Origin: Actinomycetes bacterium | GTDB lineage: Bacteria > Actinomycetota > Acidimicrobiia > Acidimicrobiales > Bog-793 | Direction: 5' to 3' | Assembly: GCA_021821585.1 (NCBI GenBank) | Contig: JAKACF010000110.1 | Span: forward strand, 1-8,931 | Length of the DNA stretch: 8,931 nt | Shown here: in pieces, positions 1-5,169 of the stretch | How positions within the stretch are numbered: the stretch's first letter is position 1 | How the letters are laid out: the number at the start of each line of letters is the position of its first letter | Notes under the pieces: generated by a model | Seen by the model: only the letters and a program-made list of their open reading frames with translations | What the model was told of the DNA's origin: nothing | Database searches by the model: none | Made by a program: the position numbers and the translations under genes

Positions 1-475
1 GCTCGGCGGCATCGACACGGGTGCTGAGCGGAAGCTTCGCCTGCAGGTCCGTCTCGACAGCTGCGAGCTCCTCAGGGGTGCCCTCGTCGGCAACGGTCAA
101 GTGGGGGATGACATCCTTGTGTGCGCCCCCGTAGGGAGGAGCTTCCGGCCAACGCCCGACGAAGCGAGCGGTCAGCTCCCTGAATGCCATCGCCGGCTCC
201 GGGGCGAGGTAGACGACGGTGGCGAACCGCCCGACCCGGTTGAAGGTGACCTCGAACGGCGCCGTCTCGGCGCACTCGGCCCGCAGGTCGTCGAGCACGC
301 CGGCGCTCAGGGCCGGCTCGGGCAGGAACGGATAGACGACGGTGACGTGAGCAGGCATGCCGTAGGCCGCCGAGCTGTCGGCGCGCGCCCGCCACGTCGC
401 GACGAGAGGCTCCGCGGCAGGTACCGGCACCGCAACGGCGGACTGACCGCGATCGAAGGGAACCCGGTCGCTCAC
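1..475 (-). CDS. 2H phosphoesterase / 2'-5' RNA ligase family protein (3' end cut by window edge)
   Basis: The reading frame is open from GTG at 475 to the window edge, giving 158 residues. It carries the two motifs that define the 2H phosphoesterase fold: H43-x-T45 (HVTV, followed by VYPFLPE) and H125-x-T127 (HLTV). The two histidines act together in hydrolysis or ligation of 2',5'- or cyclic phosphodiester bonds in this family; the true substrate of bacterial members is usually unknown. The protein should be soluble and cytoplasmic, with no signal peptide or membrane segment. I chose GTG 475 because the residues after it (about 11-36, AVAVPVPAAEPLVATWRAR) match the usual first strand and helix; the ATG at 358 would remove them. 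No good Shine-Dalgarno is visible upstream. Family members are about 170-180 residues, so perhaps 10-20 C-terminal residues lie beyond base 1. It is divergent from the deacylase at 932 and shows no functional link to it. Confidence 0.85.
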   Translation of the reverse strand, partial: MSDRVPFDRGQSAVAVPVPAAEPLVATWRARADSSAAYGMPAHVTVVYPFLPEPALSAGVLDDLRAECAETAPFEVTFNRVGRFATVVYLAPEPAMAFRELTARFVGRWPEAPPYGGAHKDVIPHLTVADEGTPEELAAVETDLQAKLPLSTRVDAAE

Positions 476-633
476 GCCGAACCGCCCGCCGCTCTGCCGG
501 AGGGGACCCACTCCTCGGGGATGAGAGCGACAGGCCCGGATGGACACGCCTTGGCCCCGCACCAGCCGGCGTGGCGGGCATCGGCCGGCGCTGGCTGACC
601 CGACTCATTCGTGAGCCTCGGGTCGTCGTCCCG

Positions 634-688
634 GGCGGGCTCGCTCAGCTCGCCGTGGCGGCCCGCCTCGACGGAGAACCGGGCGGGC
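634..688. repeat. Three-part complementary repeat able to form two exclusive hairpins
   Basis: GGCGGGC at 634-640 and again at 682-688 are both exactly complementary to GCCCGCC at 661-667. The central copy can therefore pair either with the upstream copy (20-base loop) or with the downstream copy (14-base loop), but not with both. This is the geometry of an attenuator-type switch. However, 7-base G/C repeats also arise by chance in DNA this G+C-rich, and no transcript is known to cover the region. Confidence 0.3.
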
Positions 689-764
689 GCCTCTCCGGTC
701 CTCGGGTGGCGGGGCCCCGGGCGGAAGAAAGCCGGGCCTGGCTTCCCGCATGCCGGCGCGTCCC

Positions 765-801
765 CCACGAGGAGAATGTGCTGCCGACCGGGACCTCGTG
801 G
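765..801. repeat. 8-base perfect inverted repeat (stem-loop)
   Basis: CCACGAGG at 765-772 is the exact reverse complement of CCTCGTGG at 794-801, with a 21-base spacer. It could be an RNA stem-loop or a binding site in the gap between the divergent genes. No T-tract follows on either strand, so it is not a classical terminator. Confidence 0.35.
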
Positions 802-880
802 CAACCGGGCGTGCGGGCAGGAAGGAGGCGCGATCACCGGCACGGGCCCGACGAGGAGAGCGCCCGATGCCCCTTTGCGA

Positions 881-896
881 GGGCCGTCCCCGGCCC
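881..896. repeat. Short perfect hairpin upstream of the deacylase
   Basis: GGGCCG at 881-886 and CGGCCC at 891-896 form a perfect 6-base stem with a TCCC loop. It ends 22 bases before the candidate -10 box at 919. It may be an operator or a residual terminator without a T-tract, but chance is also possible at this base composition. Confidence 0.25.
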
Positions 897-918
897 GGAG
901 CGGTCCGCCGGGCCCCGC

Positions 919-924
919 TAGGCT
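919..924 (+). promoter_or_regulatory. Candidate -10 box for a leaderless deacylase transcript
   Basis: TAGGCT keeps the three key -10 positions (T1, A2, T6) and is followed by 7 bases and then GTG at 932. Transcription would therefore start at or next to the start codon. No -35 box is visible at the expected distance. No Shine-Dalgarno precedes GTG 932, which is consistent with leaderless translation, common in actinobacteria. The call is weak taken alone; its support is the similar arrangement at the xanthine dehydrogenase operon. Confidence 0.3.
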
Positions 925-931
925 CCGCTCC

Positions 932-2617
932 GTGTTCTCGGGGCGTGTCGACGGCGAGCTCGTGGTGAGGGGCGCGACGATCTACGACGGCACCGGCGGG
1001 GAGCCCTTTGCCGCCGACGTCCTCGTCGGGGCGGACGGCAGGATCGCCGAGGTGTCCGAGCGGGTGAGCGCGCCCGGCGCCGAGGTCGTCGACGGAGCGG
1101 ATCTCGCCCTCGCCCCCGGCTTTGTCGACCTCCACTCGCACTCGGACCTCTACTCGGCCGTCCCCGCCGCCGGGGTGGCCGGCGAGCCCGACGTGCCGGT
1201 CGGCGACGCCCCGAAGCTGCTGCAGGGCTGCACGACCCAGACCTTCGGCCAGGACGGCATCTCCGCCGCCCCCGTCGACGACGACCACCTCGACGACATG
1301 GCCTCGTTGCTGGCCGGCCTCGACGGCACGATCCCGCCCGAGGCATGGCGCTGGCGGAGCTTCGGCGAGTACCTCTCGGTCCTGCGCTCGGTCTCTGCCA
1401 CGCGGGCGGTCGGACTGGTCGGACACTCGACGATCCGTCGCAAGGTGATGGGCTACGAGGCCCGCCCCGCCCGCCCCGACGAGCTCGACGAGATGCGCAG
1501 CGTCCTCGCCGCCGCCCTCGACGAGGGGGCGTCCGGGCTGTCCTCGGGCCTCGTCTACGTCCCGGCCGCCTACTCCGACACCGAGGAGCTGGTGGCGCTC
1601 TGCGAGGTCGCCGCCTCCCGCCACAAGCCGTTCTTCGTCCACGTCCGCTCGGAGAGCGACCTCGTCGAGGAGGCGACCGACGAGGTGCTCGAGGTGGCGG
1701 CCCGGACCGGTTGCCACCTGCACTACAGCCACATCAAGACGGCCGGGCCGGCGAACTGGCACCGGGCCGACGCGCTCGTCCGCAAGATCGCCGCCGCGCG
1801 CTCGGAGAAGGTGGCGGTGAGCGCGGACATCCACCCCTACACGGCCGGTTCGACGACGGCCAACGTCCTTCTTCCCCCCTGGCTGTTCGAGGGGGGCGGC
1901 GTGGCCGCCGTCCTCGCCCGCCTCGGCGATCCCTCGGTGCGGGCCAGGGTGCGCGCCCAGCTGCTCGGGGACACCACGAGCTGGGACAACTGGTACTCGT
2001 TCTCGGCCGGCTGGCCGGGCCTCATGGTGGCGAGCGCGTCCGACCGACGGGTCGTCGGCCGCTCGTTCGCGGACGTGATCCGGGCGGCAGGCGTGGACGA
2101 CCTCGAGTCGGAGGCGGCCTTCGACGTCGTCATCGACCTCCTCGTCCGCGAGCGCCTGGCGGTCTCGCTCGTCTCGTTCAACAACGTCGAGGAGAACGTC
2201 GCCCGCTTCCTCGCCGAGCCCTACTGCTCGGTCGGGAGCGACGCCGTCGTGAACCCCGGCGGCCATCCCCACCCGAGGCTGTACGGCACGTTCCCCCGCG
2301 TGCTCGGCCGCTTCAGCAGGGACCTGCACGCCGTCTCGCTCCCCGAGGCCGTCGCCAAGATGACGGGGAGGGCGGCGGCCGTGGTTGGCCTCGGAGGGCG
2401 CCTCGGCGAGATCCGCGTCGGGCTGCCGGCCGACCTCGTCCTGTTCGACCCGGCGTCGGTCGCCGACCGGGCGACCTTCGAGTCGCCACGGCTCCCGCCG
2501 GTCGGGATCGAGGCCGTCTTCGTCGGCGGCCGCCGCGTCGTCGCCGCCGGGCGGCTGTCGGCCGACGGCGGGGTCATCCCTCCTGCGGGTCCGCCCCCTC
2601 TTCCTGACGGCTCCTGA
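932..2617 (+). CDS. N-acyl-D-amino-acid deacylase (D-aminoacylase), amidohydrolase superfamily
   Basis: This 561-residue protein should hydrolyse N-acyl-D-amino acids, or a related amide, to the free amino acid and the acyl acid. It has the amidohydrolase layout: a small beta-sandwich strand (ELVVRGATIYDGTG, about 9-22), then a TIM barrel, with sandwich strands returning near the C-terminus (PADLVLFDP, then VEAVFVGGRR-like). Metal and active-site motifs are visible: H68-S-H70-S-D72, H237-V-R-S-E, H264-Y-S-H267-I-K, G435-S-D437, and H447-P-R-L-Y-G-T-F-P-R, the last typical of D-aminoacylases. The usual N-C-G turn, whose cysteine bridges zinc in the characterised Alcaligenes enzyme, reads Q107-D108-G109. 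There is no signal peptide. GTG 932 was chosen because the family strand begins just after it; GTG 962 or 965 are alternatives. The last 44 bases overlap the converging ygeY. The exact acyl and amino acid specificity cannot be read from the sequence. Confidence 0.88.
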   Translation: MFSGRVDGELVVRGATIYDGTGGEPFAADVLVGADGRIAEVSERVSAPGAEVVDGADLALAPGFVDLHSHSDLYSAVPAAGVAGEPDVPVGDAPKLLQGCTTQTFGQDGISAAPVDDDHLDDMASLLAGLDGTIPPEAWRWRSFGEYLSVLRSVSATRAVGLVGHSTIRRKVMGYEARPARPDELDEMRSVLAAALDEGASGLSSGLVYVPAAYSDTEELVALCEVAASRHKPFFVHVRSESDLVEEATDEVLEVAARTGCHLHYSHIKTAGPANWHRADALVRKIAAARSEKVAVSADIHPYTAGSTTANVLLPPWLFEGGGVAAVLARLGDPSVRARVRAQLLGDTTSWDNWYSFSAGWPGLMVASASDRRVVGRSFADVIRAAGVDDLESEAAFDVVIDLLVRERLAVSLVSFNNVEENVARFLAEPYCSVGSDAVVNPGGHPHPRLYGTFPRVLGRFSRDLHAVSLPEAVAKMTGRAAAVVGLGGRLGEIRVGLPADLVLFDPASVADRATFESPRLPPVGIEAVFVGGRRVVAAGRLSADGGVIPPAGPPPLPDGS

Positions 2618-3812
2618 AGGCGGAGGGGAAGACGCCGAGGAAGGCGACCGCCTCGACGAGGTCGTCGGTGGGGCACTGGTCGTGGGCCGTGTGGGCGTGC
2701 ACCTCGTCGGCCGGCCCGAAGCCGACGGTGGGAAGCCCGAGCCGCCCGGCCGAGGCGCAGCCGTTGGTCGAGAAGACCCAGTGGCCCACCTCGGGACGGC
2801 GGCCGAGCGCCTCCTCGCCGGCTGCCAGGCCGGCCGCCACGCTCACGTGCTCCTCGGGCGTCACCCAGGTCGGGAAGTACTTGGTGCTCGTGAGCGTCAT
2901 GCCCGTGTAGGAGGTCTTCTCGTAGCCGAGCAGCGAGACCTCGGCGCCCTTCGCCTTCACCGAGGGGAGGCTGCGCAGCTCGTCGAGCGCGATCTCGGGC
3001 GTCTCGCCGAGCGTGAGGCGGCGGTCCACGTACAGCGTCGCGGTCGCCGGCACGGCGTTCAGGCTGGGCGTCTCGCACTCGATCTTGGTGAGGGCGATCG
3101 TGCCGGCGCCGAGGAAGTCGTCGTAGCCGAGGCGCTCGTTCAGCGCCTCGATCTCCGCGATGACGCCGGCGAGGTCGTAGACCGGGTTGTGGCCCCGTTC
3201 GGGAGCCGAGGCGTGGCAGGAGGCGCCCTCCGACCTCACGGCGACCTCGACCCGGCCCCGGTGCCCGCGGTACAGCCGGCAGCCGGTCGCCTCGCCGAGC
3301 ACGACGACGTCGGGGCGGGGGAGCACGTTCTCGATCAGGTACTGGAGCGCCAGGCCGTCGCAGGTCTCCTCCTGGACGCTGCCGACGACGTAGAGGGTCA
3401 CCCCCTCCAGGCGGCCGAGGTCCCTCGCCAGGGCCGCCCCGTGGATCATCGAGGCGATGCCGGCCTTGTTGTCGCTCGCGCCGCGCCCGTGGACGATCCC
3501 TCCCTCGAGGCCCCCTTCGAGGGCCGGCTCGAAGGGGTCGCGGGCCCACTCCTTGCGGCTCCCGACGTCGACGGTGTCGATGTGGCTGTCGTAGACGATC
3601 GTGACCGGTCCCGAGCCGATCCGTCCGACGGCCGAGCCGAAGGGGTCCCGGACGATCTCGTCGAAGCCGACGGACTCCATCTCCTGGTGCAGCCGTGCGA
3701 CGACGTCGCCCTCGCCGCCGGAGAGCGAGGGAAGGTGGATGACGTCGCGGAGCAGCTCCACGACGCGCTCGCGTCGCAGCTCGGCCTCGGCCCTCACCTT
3801 GGTCGGGTCCAT
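2574..3812 (-). CDS. ygeY: YgeY-type M20 family metallohydrolase (selenium metabolism-linked hydrolase family)
   Basis: This 412-residue soluble M20 di-metal hydrolase has its metal and catalytic residues in order: H77-I-D79 (HIDTVD), D114 in GRGASD, E148-E149 in VQEE, E174 in GEATG, and H374 near the C-terminus. The lid/dimerisation segment holds RGRVEV (185-190) and CHASAPERG (199-207). From memory, long stretches match E. coli YgeY, including SAPERG, RLGYDDFLG, DRRLTLGET, YFPTW, FSTNG and GFGP, so I call this subfamily rather than generic ArgE, DapE or allantoate amidohydrolase. YgeY has no firmly established reaction that I can cite; peptide or N-acyl/carbamoyl amide hydrolysis is the family expectation. 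It is the last gene of the operon, 34 bases after the deaminase, and has a strong Shine-Dalgarno, so it can be translated independently. Its 3' end overlaps the converging deacylase by 44 bases. The ATG start is well supported. Confidence 0.9.
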   Translation of the reverse strand: MDPTKVRAEAELRRERVVELLRDVIHLPSLSGGEGDVVARLHQEMESVGFDEIVRDPFGSAVGRIGSGPVTIVYDSHIDTVDVGSRKEWARDPFEPALEGGLEGGIVHGRGASDNKAGIASMIHGAALARDLGRLEGVTLYVVGSVQEETCDGLALQYLIENVLPRPDVVVLGEATGCRLYRGHRGRVEVAVRSEGASCHASAPERGHNPVYDLAGVIAEIEALNERLGYDDFLGAGTIALTKIECETPSLNAVPATATLYVDRRLTLGETPEIALDELRSLPSVKAKGAEVSLLGYEKTSYTGMTLTSTKYFPTWVTPEEHVSVAAGLAAGEEALGRRPEVGHWVFSTNGCASAGRLGLPTVGFGPADEVHAHTAHDQCPTDDLVEAVAFLGVFPSAFRSRQEEGADPQEG

Positions 3813-3816
3813 CGGT

Positions 3817-3828
3817 TCCTTCCTTCCT
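3817..3828 (-). promoter_or_regulatory. Strong, repeated Shine-Dalgarno of ygeY
   Basis: Read on the minus strand the site is AGGAAGGAAGGA, followed by ACCG and then ATG at 3812. The GGAAGG core lies 5 bases before the start codon. It is the only strong ribosome binding site in the operon, whose other internal genes begin by overlap. The GGAA unit is repeated about three times in tandem. Confidence 0.75.
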
Positions 3829-3841
3829 GGGACGGCGTCCC
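3829..3841 (-). repeat. Small perfect hairpin between the deaminase and ygeY
   Basis: GGGAC (3829-3833) and GTCCC (3837-3841) flank a 3-base loop, directly 5' of the ygeY Shine-Dalgarno. The stem is only five pairs with no T-tract. It could mark an mRNA processing or stability point within the operon, but it is too small to call a terminator. Confidence 0.3.
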
Positions 3842-3846
3842 GCTCG

Positions 3847-5169
3847 TCACGACCACAGCAGTTGCGCCTCGGCCGCCAGCTGTTCGCGGGCCCGGCGGAG
3901 GTCGACGCCGACGAGCTCGCCGTCGGTGACGACCTCCCTGCCGGCGACGAAGAGGCGGCTCACCTTCCGGTCCGGGCCGAGGACCAGCCCGTCGACGGCG
4001 TCCTCGATGTCGGCCAGGTCGTCCGCCGGAAAGAGCGCGAGGTCGGCGGTCGCCCCGGGCTCGACGCGACCGAGGTCGCCGCGCCCGAGGCATGCGGCGC
4101 CGCCGGTGGTGGCGAGCCCGAGGGCCTCGACCGGCCGCAGGTCCTCCGGCCGGCGCCGGAGCAGCCGGGCGAGATAGAGCGCCTGGCGCATCTCGGGGAA
4201 GAGGGCCCCGACCTCGTTCGAGGCGGGGCCGTCCACGCCGAGGCCGACAGGTGCGCCGGCGTCGAGCAGGTCGCGCACCCGGCAGATCCCGGCGCCGAGA
4301 CGGCCGTTCGAGCTCGGGCAGTGGGCCACACCGGTGCCCGAGGCGCCGAGGCGGGAGATCTCGCTGCTGTCGAAGTGGATGCCGTGGGCGAACCAGACGT
4401 CCCGGCCGAGCCAGCCGAGCTCCTCGGCGAGGTCGAGGGGCCGCTTCCCGAAGCGGGCGAGGCAGTCCCGCTCCTCGTCGGTGGTCTCGGCGAGGTGCGT
4501 GTGCAGCCTGAGCCCGAGCCTGCGGCCGAGCGCGGCCGACTCGCGCATGAGCTCCGGAGTGGCCGAGAAGGGGCTGCAGGGGGCGACGACGACGTGGAGG
4601 AGGTCCCCGTCGTGCAGCCGGCCGGCGACGGCCTCGGTCGAGGACAGGATGGCCCCGGTCTTCTCGACGACGCTGTCGGGAGGGAGCCCGCCGTCGCTCT
4701 CCCCGAGGTCCATCGAGCCGCGGGAGAGGTAGAGCCGCACCCCGACCTGCGCCCGGGCCGACGCGATGGCGTCGAAGACGGTGTCGTCGCCCGACGGCAC
4801 CACGTAGTGGTGGTCGAAGACGGTCGTCACCCCCGATCTCGCGAGCTCGGCCATGCCGACGAGGGCGGCTGCCTCGACGTTGGCCGGCGAGAGGCGGGCC
4901 CAGACCGGGTAGAGCTCGGTCAGCCAGGAGAACAGGTCGCAGCCCGTCGCCCGTCCCCGGGTGAGCCACTGGTAGAGGTGGTGGTGGGTGTTGACGAGCC
5001 CCGGCGTGAGGATGCCTCCGTCGCAGTCGACGACGTGGTCGCCCGGGCGGCTGGCGACCGTCCCGACCTCGGTCACCCTCCCCGCCTCGAAGGCGACGTC
5101 GCCCGGCCAGCGCGCCCCCCGCAGCACCGTCCGGGCGCCCGCGTCCGCTCCCGGAGCGGGCGGGCTCAC
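3847..5169 (-). CDS. 8-oxoguanine deaminase-like amidohydrolase
   Basis: This 440-residue cytoplasmic enzyme probably deaminates 8-oxoguanine to urate and ammonia. It is a COG0402-type amidohydrolase. The metal ligands are visible as H62-x-H64 (NTHHHLYQ), H225 in HTHLAET with E228 as likely proton shuttle, H262 in FAHGIHF, and D313 in GVDGPASNE. H283 in AHCPSSN is the usual substrate-side histidine. HHHLYQxLTR near 62-71, FDHHYV at 118-123 and SMDLGESDGGLPPD at 152-165 are, as I recall, typical of annotated 8-oxoguanine deaminases and unlike E. coli SsnA, guanine deaminase or cytosine deaminase. The relatives AtzB/TrzN (hydroxyatrazine hydrolases) are the main alternative. The GTG start overlaps the stop of the molybdenum subunit gene (GTGA), which points to coupled translation. 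The product, urate, is also the product of xanthine dehydrogenase, which fits the shared operon. Confidence 0.87.
   Translation of the reverse strand: MSPPAPGADAGARTVLRGARWPGDVAFEAGRVTEVGTVASRPGDHVVDCDGGILTPGLVNTHHHLYQWLTRGRATGCDLFSWLTELYPVWARLSPANVEAAALVGMAELARSGVTTVFDHHYVVPSGDDTVFDAIASARAQVGVRLYLSRGSMDLGESDGGLPPDSVVEKTGAILSSTEAVAGRLHDGDLLHVVVAPCSPFSATPELMRESAALGRRLGLRLHTHLAETTDEERDCLARFGKRPLDLAEELGWLGRDVWFAHGIHFDSSEISRLGASGTGVAHCPSSNGRLGAGICRVRDLLDAGAPVGLGVDGPASNEVGALFPEMRQALYLARLLRRRPEDLRPVEALGLATTGGAACLGRGDLGRVEPGATADLALFPADDLADIEDAVDGLVLGPDRKVSRLFVAGREVVTDGELVGVDLRRAREQLAAEAQLLWS

Larger units (their letters stand above)
476..931. other. Divergent intergenic region without a convincing gene
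   Basis: This 456-base stretch separates the 2H phosphoesterase start from the deacylase start. Open frames cross it on both strands, as they do everywhere at this G+C content, but their translations are arginine/proline/glycine-rich and match no family I know. The deacylase frame also stays open upstream to 611; those extra residues look non-coding and precede the normal N-terminal strand of the family. The region holds several perfect inverted repeats, listed separately, and a possible -10 box next to GTG 932. I found no tRNA and no recognisable riboswitch (cobalamin, glycine, ZTP and guanidine motifs were considered). Confidence 0.6.

Noticed and set aside
740..840. Cobalamin- or glycine-type riboswitch
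   Set aside because: Isolated pieces such as CTGCCG or GAGGAGAG were seen, but the ordered core motifs of these classes are missing on both strands.
472..921. Small open frames of about 116-123 codons in the divergent gap on both strands
   Set aside because: There is no ribosome binding site, no recognisable domain, and the composition matches random frames in G+C-rich DNA.
611..931. A 107-residue N-terminal extension of the deacylase
   Set aside because: The sequence is low-complexity with no signal peptide or domain; the family's first strand starts right after GTG 932.
2574..3812. Allantoate amidohydrolase, ArgE or DapE as identity of the M20 enzyme
   Set aside because: Although a purine context favours allantoate amidohydrolase, the stretches SAPERG, RLGYDDFLG, YFPTW and FSTNG match YgeY specifically.
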